Origin: DATBDN01 sp036269895
GTDB lineage: Bacteria > Actinomycetota > Thermoleophilia > Solirubrobacterales > Thermoleophilaceae
DNA length: 64,000 bases
Reading direction: 5' to 3'
NCBI GenBank assembly: GCA_036269895.1
Contig: DATBDN010000076.1
Location: forward strand, 10,815-74,814
The notes under the pieces are model-generated. The model made no database searches and was not told the origin of the DNA. It saw nothing but the letters and a program-made list of their open reading frames with translations. Made by a program: the position numbers and the translations under genes. Positions 19,817 to 28,072 of the stretch are shown piece by piece (the stretch's first letter is position 1; every line of letters begins with the position of its first letter).

Positions 19817-20488
19817 ATGAGAAGCGACGACGAAATCGGTGAGGTCAGGCGCCTGCGGGGACAACTCGGCGCCCTCGATGCTGACATCCAAACGGCGCGT
19901 CGCGACCTCGAACGGGCCACGACAGCGCACTTCGAGGAGTACTTCCAAGGGGCGCCGCTGCGACGGCCGCCGGACCACGTGGACGGCGAGCCGATGCGGC
20001 TGCGCGACGGCGCGACCGTGATGGTCCGGCCGGTGGAGCCGGCGGACTCGTCGCTGCTCGAGGAGGGCTTTCACGACCTGAGCGCAGTCACCCGCTACCG
20101 CCGCTTCCTGTTCGACCGCCCGGATCTGACCGGCGAGGAAGCGCGCGAGCTGACGCAGCTCGACCATCGCGATCACGAGGCGATCATCGCGATCGACCCG
20201 AAGACGGGTGATGGGGTCGGAATAGCCAGGTACGTGCGCGACGATGCCGACCGGGCTTGTGCTGTCGCCGGGATCACGGTGATCGACCGCTGGCAGGGGC
20301 GCGGGCTAGGCACCGAGCTGCTCGGGCGGCTGGCGGCGCGGGCGCGCGACGCCGGCATCGAGCGCTTCGAAGCGCACATGATCGCGGGCGATGCCGAGGC
20401 GCAGCGGATGTTCGAGCACCTCGGCCCGGTCGAGACGAGCCAGCGCAGCCGCGGAACTCTCGATGTGACGGTCCGCCTCGCGCGTTAG
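19817..20488 (+). CDS. GNAT acetyltransferase with N-terminal coiled coil
   Basis: 223 aa. Residues 1-45 are charged and heptad-like (EIGEVRRLRGQLGALDADIQ), probably a coiled coil. The GNAT domain follows from about residue 60: LRDGATVMVRPVEPADSSL, then the acetyl-CoA loop GRGLGTELLGRLAARARDAG. The RYRRFLF and VAGITVIDRWQGRGLG patterns resemble the catalytic domain of bacterial protein-lysine acetyltransferases of the Pat type, but no cyclic-nucleotide domain is attached here. Target unknown. It converges with and overlaps the SDR gene by 4 bases. Confidence 0.82.
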   Translation: MRSDDEIGEVRRLRGQLGALDADIQTARRDLERATTAHFEEYFQGAPLRRPPDHVDGEPMRLRDGATVMVRPVEPADSSLLEEGFHDLSAVTRYRRFLFDRPDLTGEEARELTQLDHRDHEAIIAIDPKTGDGVGIARYVRDDADRACAVAGITVIDRWQGRGLGTELLGRLAARARDAGIERFEAHMIAGDAEAQRMFEHLGPVETSQRSRGTLDVTVRLAR

Positions 20489-21303
20489 GCCTGCTGCTGC
20501 GTCGCCTGCTCTACGCGGGCCTGCAGCCGGCGCATTCCAGCCAGCCAGCGGTCGTGGTCGTCGCCCTTGCGCCGGTAGAACTCGCCGACGACCGGGTGCG
20601 GCAGGATGAAGAAACGTTCTTCCTTCAGCGCGGCCATCACGTCCTTGGCGACATCGGCCGGGTCGAGCAAGTCTCCGGACGCCGCGACGATCTTCGCGCC
20701 CAAACCCTCAGGGCCCTCCATCTCGAGACCGCGGCGGACGAGCGGCGTATCAACGCCCATCGGGCACAGGCAGCTGACACGCAAGCCGTGGTCCCCGTAG
20801 GTGATCGCAAGCCACTCCGCGAACGCCACGGCTCCGTGCTTGGAGACCGTGTAGGTGACGTCGCCGATCTGCGAGAGCATGCCGGCCGCCGACGCGGTCG
20901 ACACGAAGTAGCCCTCGCCGCGCTCGAGCCAGGCCGGAACCAGCCGGCGCGCGGCGTAGACGTGCGACATCAGGTTCACGTCCATGACCTGCGTCCACGC
21001 CTCGTCGCTCGCGTCGAGGCCGGCGCCGATCCCGATGCCCGCGTTCGCGCAGAAGATGTCCACGGTCCCGAACTCCTGCTCGGCGCGCTCGATCAGCGCG
21101 TTCACCGCCTGCTCGTCGGTCACGTCGCAGCCCACGCCGATCGCGGCGCCGGGAACGTCACCCGCCACGGCCACGGCTCCCGCCTCGTCGATGTCGGCTA
21201 CGACCACGCCTTGCGCGGCCTCCATGGCGAAGCGCTCGGCCATCGCCTTGCCGATGCCTGAGGCGCCGCCGGTGACGACGACGGTCCTTCCGGTCAATTC
21301 CAC
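20485..21303 (-). CDS. SDR family oxidoreductase
   Basis: 272 aa from GTG 21303, preceded by GGAAGGAG and overlapping the upstream enoyl-CoA hydratase stop by 10 bases. Complete classical SDR: TGGASGIGKAMAE for NAD(P), NAGIGIG, a Ser in VSTASAAG, and YTVSKHGAVAF with the catalytic Tyr and Lys. Coupling to an enoyl-CoA hydratase suggests a 3-hydroxyacyl-CoA dehydrogenase-like or lipid/steroid step, but this is inferred from context only. Confidence 0.92.
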   Translation of the reverse strand: MELTGRTVVVTGGASGIGKAMAERFAMEAAQGVVVADIDEAGAVAVAGDVPGAAIGVGCDVTDEQAVNALIERAEQEFGTVDIFCANAGIGIGAGLDASDEAWTQVMDVNLMSHVYAARRLVPAWLERGEGYFVSTASAAGMLSQIGDVTYTVSKHGAVAFAEWLAITYGDHGLRVSCLCPMGVDTPLVRRGLEMEGPEGLGAKIVAASGDLLDPADVAKDVMAALKEERFFILPHPVVGEFYRRKGDDHDRWLAGMRRLQARVEQATQQQA

Positions 21304-22145
21304 TGTGGCTCCTTCCCGAGTCCAAGGTCCGGCAGGCCATCCGACACGCGGTCGGGGTACGACGCAGGCCGCTTCTCGAGGAACGAGGTCACACCCTCAG
21401 CGGCGTCGGCGGACTGGCCGCGGGCGAGCATCGCGCGCGAATCCGCCCTGTGGGCCTCCATCGGGTGGCTCACGCCGAGCCCCCGCCACAACAGCTTGCG
21501 CGCGAGCGCGACCGAGACGGGCGCCGCGTTGTCGGCAATCTCGCGCGCGAGCTCGTTCGCCGCGCCGAGCAGCTCTTCCTGCGGATGCACGCTGCGGACC
21601 AGCCCGCCGCGCTCGGCCTCGGCGGCGTCGAACACTCGGCCCGTTGCCACCCACTCCATTGCCCGGCTGATGCCGACGAGTCGCGGTAGGAACCAGCTCG
21701 AGCAGGCCTCCGGCACGATGCCGCGACGCGTGAAGACGAAGCCGATCTTGGCGCCCTGGGCGCCCATGCGAATGTCCATCGGCAGCGTCATCGTGATGCC
21801 GACCCCGACGGCGGGGCCGTTGATGGCGGCGATGACCGGCTTCAGCGACTCGTAGATCCGCAGCGTGACGCGCCCGCCGCCGTCGCGCGGGACCTCGCCG
21901 GCCTCGATACGCCTGCGGTAGTCGAAGGTCTCGCCGCCGGCCGCCAGGTCGGCACCGGCACAGAAGGCGTGGCCCTCGCCGGTGACGATGACGGCGCGGA
22001 CGTCGTCATCTGCATCGGATGCGTCGAACGCGGCAATGAGCTCGTCCATCATCGTCTCGGTGAACGCGTTGAGGCGGTCGGGCCGATTGAGTGTGATCGT
22101 GAGGACGCCGTCCGCGACCTCGTAGCGAATCTGTTCGAAGTCCAA
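21294..22145 (-). CDS. Enoyl-CoA hydratase/isomerase family protein
   Basis: 283 aa with a TTG start at 22145. The crotonase fold is evident: LNRPDRLNAFTETMMDEL, the CoA/oxyanion loop GHAFCAGADLAAGG, and NGPAVGVGITMTLPMDIR with the second oxyanion Gly. GIVPEACSSWFLPRLVG places a Glu where many hydratases have their second catalytic acid. It acts on an unsaturated acyl-CoA. The SDR gene follows with a 10-base overlap, so the two probably function in one short beta-oxidation-like module. Confidence 0.92.
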   Translation of the reverse strand: MDFEQIRYEVADGVLTITLNRPDRLNAFTETMMDELIAAFDASDADDDVRAVIVTGEGHAFCAGADLAAGGETFDYRRRIEAGEVPRDGGGRVTLRIYESLKPVIAAINGPAVGVGITMTLPMDIRMGAQGAKIGFVFTRRGIVPEACSSWFLPRLVGISRAMEWVATGRVFDAAEAERGGLVRSVHPQEELLGAANELAREIADNAAPVSVALARKLLWRGLGVSHPMEAHRADSRAMLARGQSADAAEGVTSFLEKRPASYPDRVSDGLPDLGLGKEPQWN

Positions 22146-22166
22146 GCGGGCGATTATCCCCCGGCG

Positions 22167-23255
22167 TCACACGAAGCGGATTCCGCCGCGGGCTGCGTCC
22201 GGATCGAGCCACGCCTGCAGCGCCTCGGCTTCCGGCTCCAGCGCGTTCCGCTCTGCCTTCGCCAGGCGACGGAACGGCTCGACGACGATCGCGCCGTCCG
22301 TTACGCGCCACGCCGCCGCGGCAAAGCCGTCGAGCAGCACGGTCCCGGCCATCCGCCCGGCAGTGAGGTAGATGCGCGGCCGGTGTTCGTCGGCGATCAC
22401 GCGGGTGCGGTCGCGGTGCCCGAGCAGCGTGTTGTCGAACTCCGGCAGGAAGCGGACAGGCACCTCGACGTCCGCAGGCGGCAGTGGTGCATCCACGAGG
22501 TCGAACAGCTCGCGCCCCGCCTCGTCGCGGAAGACCCGCAGGTCGCCGCGCAGCTCCTCGAACACGGCCCGCATGCCGGCCACGCCCGACCAGGCGGTCG
22601 CGTCGGCCGGCGTGGCCGGGCCGAAAGCCGCCAGGTAGCGCCGGACCATCTCGCGCGGGTCCGACGGGGCGAGCGGCTGTCCCAGCCAGTCCTCGGCCAG
22701 CACGAACGGAGCGCGGCCGCCGAAGCGCCAGCGCGACTCGTTCGGGACACCGATGAGCGGGAGGTGCGTGCGCACGCCGTAGGCGATCGCGTCGATGTCG
22801 CTGTCGGGCGCGAGCGAGCGGATCAGCTCCTTCACCTCGGCGAACGTGAGTGCACGGGTGGCGAACTCCCTGCGCGCGGCCTCGAGGAACGGCTCGATGT
22901 CCACCCCCGCCAGGCGCTTGCGCGTTTGCGCGCCGAAGTTCGCGTCGAGCGCCGGCTGGATCGTCGGCCGTAGCCAGACGTAATCGTCCGCCGCTACGAA
23001 GTGAATCGTGTGGCGCATCAGCGTCGCGCGCACGACCGCGCGGTAGTCGATCAGGTCCTGCAGCTCCGCCGGCTCGAACCCGGCGACCCGCGTCCACAAC
23101 CCGACGAACGGGGGTACCGATGCCTGGGCCTGGAGGCCGCCGACCAGGCCGACCGCTTCGGCCGCAGGAATTGGCTGGCGCTCGATCAGCAACTGGCGCG
23201 CCATCAGCGCGCGGTTCAGCTCGCGTCGTGTGAGGGTTCGCTCGGCGCGGGCCAC
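22167..23255 (-). CDS. AlkZ/HTH_42-like winged-helix DNA glycosylase family protein
   Basis: 362 aa from GTG 23255. The whole protein matches the HTH_42/AlkZ-like architecture of tandem winged helices followed by a beta region. The N-terminal segment GLVGGLQAQASVPP contains a Q-x-Q pair corresponding to the catalytic motif of AlkZ/YcaQ interstrand-crosslink glycosylases, and TIHFVAADDYVWLRP follows as in that family. A role in excising alkylated bases or unhooking crosslinks is plausible; many relatives are uncharacterised. It lies just upstream of the enoyl-CoA hydratase gene on the same strand. Confidence 0.8.
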   Translation of the reverse strand: MARAERTLTRRELNRALMARQLLIERQPIPAAEAVGLVGGLQAQASVPPFVGLWTRVAGFEPAELQDLIDYRAVVRATLMRHTIHFVAADDYVWLRPTIQPALDANFGAQTRKRLAGVDIEPFLEAARREFATRALTFAEVKELIRSLAPDSDIDAIAYGVRTHLPLIGVPNESRWRFGGRAPFVLAEDWLGQPLAPSDPREMVRRYLAAFGPATPADATAWSGVAGMRAVFEELRGDLRVFRDEAGRELFDLVDAPLPPADVEVPVRFLPEFDNTLLGHRDRTRVIADEHRPRIYLTAGRMAGTVLLDGFAAAAWRVTDGAIVVEPFRRLAKAERNALEPEAEALQAWLDPDAARGGIRFV

Positions 23256-23275
23256 GCGCCGGATAACAGCAGGAA

Positions 23276-23428
23276 CTAGACGTCGAGCGTCGGCGAGAAG
23301 AGCGGCGCCAGCGCGAGAACGGCCCCGACCAGCAGCACGATGGCGACCGGGGTCAGGTCGATCGCCTGCGCCGCGACGCTCGCCACGACCAGGGCGACGA
23401 CGGCAAGGATGTTGAGGGCGCGAGCCAT
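23276..23428 (-). CDS. 50-aa hydrophobic microprotein
   Basis: Short ORF from ATG 23428 (MARALNILAVVALVVASVAA) to TAG at 23276-23278. Two hydrophobic helices, about residues 6-20 and 26-42, are joined by a short QAIDLTP turn; the C-terminus is PLFSPTLDV. It lies 53 bp downstream of the ECF sigma factor gene and 20 bp upstream of the AlkZ-like gene, all on the minus strand. It has no cysteine pair or recognisable anti-sigma domain. Likely a small membrane protein; existence is inferred from composition and neat packing only. Confidence 0.5.
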   Translation of the reverse strand: MARALNILAVVALVVASVAAQAIDLTPVAIVLLVGAVLALAPLFSPTLDV

Positions 23429-23481
23429 CCCATCCGCCCGAACACCAGCGGCGCGGGATGGTTGCGGTTTCTAAAGGTTTG

Positions 23482-24084
23482 TCAAGCGGTGCGGTCCATG
23501 GCCTTCTCGGCCAGGGATACGCGCGCCCGCACCAGCAGCGACTTCACGGCCGGCACGCTCTTCTCGAGCACCGTCGCGATCTGGTCGTATGAGAGGGCCT
23601 CCATCTCGCGCAGCACCAGCGCCGTGCGCTGGGTCTCGGGCAGCGATTGGACGTCCCGCACCAGTAGCTGCAGGTCCTCCCGCGAGCCGGCCGTGTCGGC
23701 GGCGGAGGCGACGGCGCCCTCGAAGACGTCCATGGTGTCGACGCCCTCGGGCTGCGGCCGGCGCAGGTGGTTGAGGCAGCGATTGCGCGCGATCCGGTAG
23801 AGCCAGGCCTTGACGTGGATCGGGCGCTCGTCGGCCAGCATCGCCCTGTGTGCGTTGGCGAAGACGTCCTGCACCATGTCGCGGGCGTCTTCCGCAGAGC
23901 GCAGCATGTTGCGGCAGAAGACGTGCAGCCGCTTGTCGTAGCGCTCGACCAGGACCTCGAAGGCGGCCTCGTGCCCGTCGCGGGCGAGCGCGACGAGGCG
24001 GTCGTCGGGCTCCAGCGTGAGCAGGCGCGAACGGCGCCGCTGGGCGAAGATCGGAAGTCTTGGTGCGAGCGTGGCTGAAGTCAT
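23482..24084 (-). CDS. ECF-type RNA polymerase sigma factor
   Basis: 200 aa. Sigma region 2 is clear (FEVLVERYDKRLHVFCRNML, then AEDARDMVQDVFANAHRAM), with region 4 at the end (LPETQRTALVLREMEALSYDQIATVL, SVPAVKSLLVRARVSL). A roughly 25-residue N-terminal extension precedes region 2. No zinc-binding or membrane anti-sigma gene is adjacent; the only small membrane candidate is the 50-aa ORF downstream. The ATG at 24084 lies 12 bp from a perfect 15-bp palindrome shared with the divergent TetR gene, suggesting TetR-type control. Confidence 0.93.
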   Translation of the reverse strand: MTSATLAPRLPIFAQRRRSRLLTLEPDDRLVALARDGHEAAFEVLVERYDKRLHVFCRNMLRSAEDARDMVQDVFANAHRAMLADERPIHVKAWLYRIARNRCLNHLRRPQPEGVDTMDVFEGAVASAADTAGSREDLQLLVRDVQSLPETQRTALVLREMEALSYDQIATVLEKSVPAVKSLLVRARVSLAEKAMDRTA

Positions 24085-24095
24085 CGGAAATAGGT

Positions 24096-24110
24096 GACTG
24101 ACAGTCAGTC
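24096..24110. promoter_or_regulatory. Perfect palindrome GACTGACAGTCAGTC, probable TetR operator
   Basis: A 15-bp palindrome (7-bp arms around a central A) lies in the 81-bp divergent region between the ECF sigma factor and the TetR gene. It is 12 bp upstream of the sigma factor start. Its size, symmetry and position fit the operators bound by TetR dimers, which commonly autoregulate and repress a divergent gene. Binding is inferred, not shown. Confidence 0.6.
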
Positions 24111-24165
24111 TCCTTAAAGCTAGCGGCGTTACAAGCGAGCGCCCAACGGCTACCCTCCGCCGACC

Positions 24166-24750
24166 ATGGCCTCGCGTGCTCGGGCAATCGACCGCCGTAC
24201 CCAGCTCCTCTCCGCGGCGCGAACCGTGTTCGCGAAGAAGGGCTACGAGGATGCAACGGTATCCGAGATTGTCCAGCGCGCCGGGGTGGCGCAGGGAACC
24301 TTCTACCTCTACTTCCCCGGGAAGGAGTCGCTTGCGGGCGCTTTCGCGGAACTGATCTCCGAGCGCTTCGCGGAGCTCGCCGCCGAGAAGACGACGCGCT
24401 CACGCAGCTTCGAGAGCGCGCTCGTCCGTCTTTTCGAGGCCGCCTACCAGGTGGCCGACGAGAACCGCGACATCTTCCTGATCGGCAATCGTGGCCTCGA
24501 GCTGGTCGACGACCTCGACGAGTGGATGAACCGCACGGCGCCCGCGCGCGAGTGGCTCGAGCAGTTCGTCCGCCACTGGCAGGCCGAGGGCGCGGTCGAC
24601 CCGCGGATTCGCCCGGCGACCACGGCGCGAGTGCTGCGCGACGCGCTCGACCGGGCCGCGAAGGCGTTCATCGTCTTCGGCGACCGCAACTACGGCCGCG
24701 ACTTGGCGGAGCTGCTGCGCCGCGGGCTGGCCCCGAGCCACGCCGCCTAG
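24166..24750 (+). CDS. TetR family transcriptional regulator
   Basis: 194 aa. The N-terminal helix-turn-helix is canonical: RRTQLLSAARTVFAKKGYEDATVSEIVQRAGVAQGTFYLYFPGKESL. The remaining 140 residues form the variable ligand-binding domain, ligand unknown. It is divergent from the ECF sigma factor, with a perfect 15-bp palindrome between them, so autorepression and control of the sigma gene are likely. The 3' end overlaps the converging luciferase-like oxidoreductase gene by 4 bases. Confidence 0.94.
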   Translation: MASRARAIDRRTQLLSAARTVFAKKGYEDATVSEIVQRAGVAQGTFYLYFPGKESLAGAFAELISERFAELAAEKTTRSRSFESALVRLFEAAYQVADENRDIFLIGNRGLELVDDLDEWMNRTAPAREWLEQFVRHWQAEGAVDPRIRPATTARVLRDALDRAAKAFIVFGDRNYGRDLAELLRRGLAPSHAA

Positions 24751-25799
24751 CCCCGCACCTCCGGCAGGACCTCTTCGCCGTAGACGCGGAGCGCACCCTC
24801 GGGGTCGGCGCCCGAGGTGTTCATCACAACGACCGCCGTAGCGCCCATCTCGCGGATCATCTTCAGCCGGCGCACGTGATCCTTCGGGTCCGATGAGATC
24901 AGCGAGCCGGCCTTGAAGGTGGTGTCCGAGACGTTGCGGCCGTTCTCCTGGATCTCGGCCGGCTTGTAGATCGGGTCGGTGTAGTGCTCGGGCGGCAGCG
25001 TGGCCTTCCACTCCTTGGCCGACTCGAGCGCTGTGTCGTCGTCCTCGGCCCAGGAGAAGAGCGCCTGGAGGATGATCTCGCCGGGTTCGCGCCCGGCCTC
25101 GTCGCAGCCGCGGCGGTATCCGGCGATCACGCCCGGGACCTGACGCGGGTCCGCAAGGGTCCACACGCCGTCGGCGACCCGGCCGGCCATCTCCGCGGCC
25201 TGCTCGCCGAACGCGGACATGTAGATCGGTGGGCGCCGCTCGGGGCGCGAGTAGAGCTTCGCGTCGCGTGTCTTGAAGTACTTGCCGTCGAAGGTGACCG
25301 TCTCGCCGTCGAGCAGGCGGCGGATGATCAGCACCGCCTCCTCCATCCGCTCCTGCTGCTCGTGGAGGCTCGGGAACGGGTCCAGGCCCGCTGGCACCTC
25401 GTTGAGCGCCTCGCCGGAGCCGACGCCCAGGAACGTGCGGCCAGGCGCGAGGATCTCGAGCGTGGCGATCTGCTGCGCCACGATCACGGGGTTGTAGCGG
25501 TGGATGACGGCCGTGACGGCGGTGCCGATCGACGGCTCCTTCGTCACCTGTGAGGCGGCTCCCAGCCAGACCCAGGCGTTGCCCGAGTTGGCCGGCGCCG
25601 GGTCGCCGTCCTCCCACCACGGAGCCAGGTGATCGCTGCACGCGATGATGTCGAAGCCGGCCTGCTCGGCGACCTCGGCTTGGCGCAGCAGCTCGTCGGG
25701 GGCGAAGCGCTCGTGGGCGAGGCCGACGCCATAGACGACGTCATCGGGTTGGCGGCGACGCGCCCAGAGGACGCTCCTGACTGATTCGACAAGGCCCAT
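24747..25799 (-). CDS. F420-type LLM class oxidoreductase
   Basis: 350 aa of the luciferase-like monooxygenase TIM barrel. Segments such as QAEVAEQAGFDIIACSDHLAPWW, TAVTAVIHRYNPVIVAQQIATL and GRTFLGVGSGEALNEVPAG closely match the F420-dependent glucose-6-phosphate dehydrogenase-like subgroup (Fgd type, 330-350 aa). The deazaflavin F420 is the likely cofactor, which fits an actinobacterial host. The substrate remains uncertain because this subgroup is broad. It converges with the TetR gene. Confidence 0.88.
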   Translation of the reverse strand: MGLVESVRSVLWARRRQPDDVVYGVGLAHERFAPDELLRQAEVAEQAGFDIIACSDHLAPWWEDGDPAPANSGNAWVWLGAASQVTKEPSIGTAVTAVIHRYNPVIVAQQIATLEILAPGRTFLGVGSGEALNEVPAGLDPFPSLHEQQERMEEAVLIIRRLLDGETVTFDGKYFKTRDAKLYSRPERRPPIYMSAFGEQAAEMAGRVADGVWTLADPRQVPGVIAGYRRGCDEAGREPGEIILQALFSWAEDDDTALESAKEWKATLPPEHYTDPIYKPAEIQENGRNVSDTTFKAGSLISSDPKDHVRRLKMIREMGATAVVVMNTSGADPEGALRVYGEEVLPEVRG

Positions 25800-25835
25800 G
25801 GCGGGGCGCTACCCGAATCATGCGACGATCACGCC

Positions 25836-26144
25836 GTGGGGAAGCGCTCGCGCAACCGCAAGACCGTCGCCACGACCGATTACACCGACGACGAGGGCAA
25901 CGTCCTGACGCTGCGGCATACGACGGCGAACGTGCCGGATCCGCACGTGCGCGCCGCGTCGTCGGTGGACGATGCGTGGCACCGGCGCAACGAGATTCGC
26001 TTCGAGCGCTATGCCGTGCGCTGGGTGATTTCGGGCTTGGAGTACGAGAAGCAGAAGGAGCTGCTGGCGCGCTACCGGATGGCCGACAGCGCGACGCAGG
26101 AATGGGTCCAGCGGACGATCGACCGTCACCTCGACTCGGCGTAA
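25836..26144 (+). CDS. Hypothetical protein, 102 aa
   Basis: Starts at GTG 25836 with a basic N-terminus (GKRSRNRK), followed by TDYTDDEGNVLTLRHT, which looks like two beta strands. A helical C-terminal half follows: RNEIRFERYAVRWVISGLEYEKQKELLARYRMA. No signal peptide or membrane helix. I do not recognise a named family. It sits between the divergent LLM oxidoreductase gene and the converging acetoacetyl-CoA synthetase gene, overlapping the latter by 19 bases at the 3' end. Composition favours a real cytosolic protein. Confidence 0.65.
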   Translation: MGKRSRNRKTVATTDYTDDEGNVLTLRHTTANVPDPHVRAASSVDDAWHRRNEIRFERYAVRWVISGLEYEKQKELLARYRMADSATQEWVQRTIDRHLDSA

Positions 26145-28021
26145 TCGACGAACCAGTCGAACGCGGCGGGGTTCGCGAGTGACTCACGGCTGGCGGCCTT
26201 CTCCGGCGGGTCGCCCATCAGCACGCGCTTGACCGGTACCTCGAGGACCTTGCCGGAGAGCGTGCGCGGGATCTCGGGGATCGCGATCACGTCGTTGGGG
26301 ACGTGGCGCGGGGAGCAGTCTTCGCGGACGCGCGTGCGGATCTGCTTGACGAGCTCGTCGCCCAGCTGGTGGCCGTCCTTCAGCACCACGAACAGAGGCA
26401 TCCAGTTCTCGTCCCCTTCTCGCGGGACGTCGACGACGAGCGCGTCCTGGACCTCGTCGACGCTCAGCACCGCGCGGTAGATCTCCGAGGTGCCCATGCG
26501 TATGCCGCCGCGGTTGATCGTGGAGTCGGAGCGGCCGTAGATGATCGCGGTGCCACGCTCGGTGATCTCGATCCAGTCGCCGTGGCGCCAGACGCCCGGC
26601 CACATCGAGAAGTACGAGTCGCGCAGGCGCTCGCCGTCGGGGTCGTCCCAGAAGTAGATCGGCATCGACGGGAGCGGCTCGGTGATGACAAGCTCGCCGA
26701 CCTTGCCGATTTGCGGCTCGCCGTCCTCGTCCCAGGACTCGACCCTTGCGCCCAGGCTGCGTGCCTGCAGCTCGCCGCGGTACACGGGCAGCGTGGGCAC
26801 GCCGCCGACGAACGCCGAGCAGACATCGGTGCCGCCCGAGGTCGAGAACAGCCAGATGTGGTCGCCGAGCTTGTCGTAGATCCACTCGAAGCCTTCGGGG
26901 CTGAGCGGGGAGCCGGTCGAGCCGACGGCCTGGAGCTGCGAGAGGTCGCGGCCGTTCGCCTTCGGCTCGATGCCCTCCTTCATCGCGGCGGCGATGAACG
27001 CGGCGCTGGTGCCGAAGGTCGTGATGCCGGCGTCGGCGGCGAGCTCCCAGAGCACGTCGCCGGCGGGGTTGCCGTCGTAGAGGACGATCGAGGCGTCGGT
27101 GAGCAGAACGCCGACGAGGAAGTTCCACATCATCCAGCCGGTAGTCGTGAACCAGAAGAACCGGTCGCCCTTCTGGGCATCCAGGTGCAGGTGCGCCTTC
27201 TTGAGGTGCTCGACGAGGATGCCGCCATGCGAATGGACGATCGCCTTCGGCAGCCCGGTCGTCCCCGAGCTGTAGAGGATCCAGAGCGGATGCTCGAAGG
27301 GAACCGGCTCGAATGACAGCTCGCCTTCGGCGCCGAAGTCGCCCCATCCGTCGCGGCTCCCATAGCCGAAGCGGACGAGCTTCGTGTTCGGGATCGCCGC
27401 TGTGATCTGCTCGATCTTCTGCGAGCAGTCGAAGTCCTTGCCGCCGTAGCGATAGCCGTCGATCGCCAGCAGCACCTTGGGCTCGATCTGCTCGAAGCGG
27501 TCGATTACCGAGCGGGCGCCGAACTCGGGTGCGGCGCTCGACCAGACGGCGCCGAGCGAGGCGGTCGCGAGGAATGCGGCGACCGTTTCCGGGATGTTCG
27601 GCATGTAGGCGGCGACGCGGTCGCCGCGCTCCACTCCGAGCTCGATGAGTCCGGCGCGGATCCGCGCCGTCTCGCGCTCGAGGTCGCCCCAGCTCCAGGA
27701 CGCGAGCGGGCGCGACTCGGACGCATGCTGGATCGCCGGCGCCTCCGCGTCACGCCCGCGGAAGATGTGCTTCGCGTAGTTCAGCTGTGAGCCCGGGAAC
27801 CACTCGGCGCCCGGCATCTCGCGGCGGCCGAGCACACGCTCGTAAGGCGCATCCGGCTCGACCCACTCGTCCCAGACCGCGGCCCAGAAGTCGTCGAGGC
27901 GGTCCACCGACCACTGCCAGAGCTCGGCGTAGTCCTCGGGCAGGCCGCGGCGGCGAGCGAACTCTGTGAGGTTGGCGCGCTCGATCCGGTCAGGTGACGG
28001 GGTCCAAAGAAGCTCTGACAC
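26126..28021 (-). CDS. aacS: Acetoacetyl-CoA synthetase (acetoacetate-CoA ligase)
   Basis: GTG 28021 gives 631 aa (VSELLWTPSPDRIERANLTEF), close to the family length; an ATG at 28084 would add 21 residues and overlap the divergent gene. ANL-superfamily adenylating enzyme: the P-loop-like ILYSSGTTGLPKAIVHSHGG, the YGRSDSTINRGGIRMG hinge region and TLSGKVLEVPVKR with the catalytic C-terminal Lys. The AacS-specific tryptophan-rich N-terminus WQWSVDRLDDFWAAVWDEW is present. It converts acetoacetate, ATP and CoA to acetoacetyl-CoA. Acetoacetate is a final product of the tyrosine pathway encoded 27 kb away. Confidence 0.92.
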   Translation of the reverse strand: MSELLWTPSPDRIERANLTEFARRRGLPEDYAELWQWSVDRLDDFWAAVWDEWVEPDAPYERVLGRREMPGAEWFPGSQLNYAKHIFRGRDAEAPAIQHASESRPLASWSWGDLERETARIRAGLIELGVERGDRVAAYMPNIPETVAAFLATASLGAVWSSAAPEFGARSVIDRFEQIEPKVLLAIDGYRYGGKDFDCSQKIEQITAAIPNTKLVRFGYGSRDGWGDFGAEGELSFEPVPFEHPLWILYSSGTTGLPKAIVHSHGGILVEHLKKAHLHLDAQKGDRFFWFTTTGWMMWNFLVGVLLTDASIVLYDGNPAGDVLWELAADAGITTFGTSAAFIAAAMKEGIEPKANGRDLSQLQAVGSTGSPLSPEGFEWIYDKLGDHIWLFSTSGGTDVCSAFVGGVPTLPVYRGELQARSLGARVESWDEDGEPQIGKVGELVITEPLPSMPIYFWDDPDGERLRDSYFSMWPGVWRHGDWIEITERGTAIIYGRSDSTINRGGIRMGTSEIYRAVLSVDEVQDALVVDVPREGDENWMPLFVVLKDGHQLGDELVKQIRTRVREDCSPRHVPNDVIAIPEIPRTLSGKVLEVPVKRVLMGDPPEKAASRESLANPAAFDWFVDYAESR

Positions 28022-28072
28022 GCGCGAAATTGTCGCGGGTTTGGCGGCACAACCGCGGGGAACAAGATTCAC

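Noticed and set aside
23279..23475. tRNA or other structured RNA in the small gap near the ECF sigma gene
   Set aside because: No cloverleaf-like arms or T-loop; the sequence is better explained by the 50-codon hydrophobic ORF.
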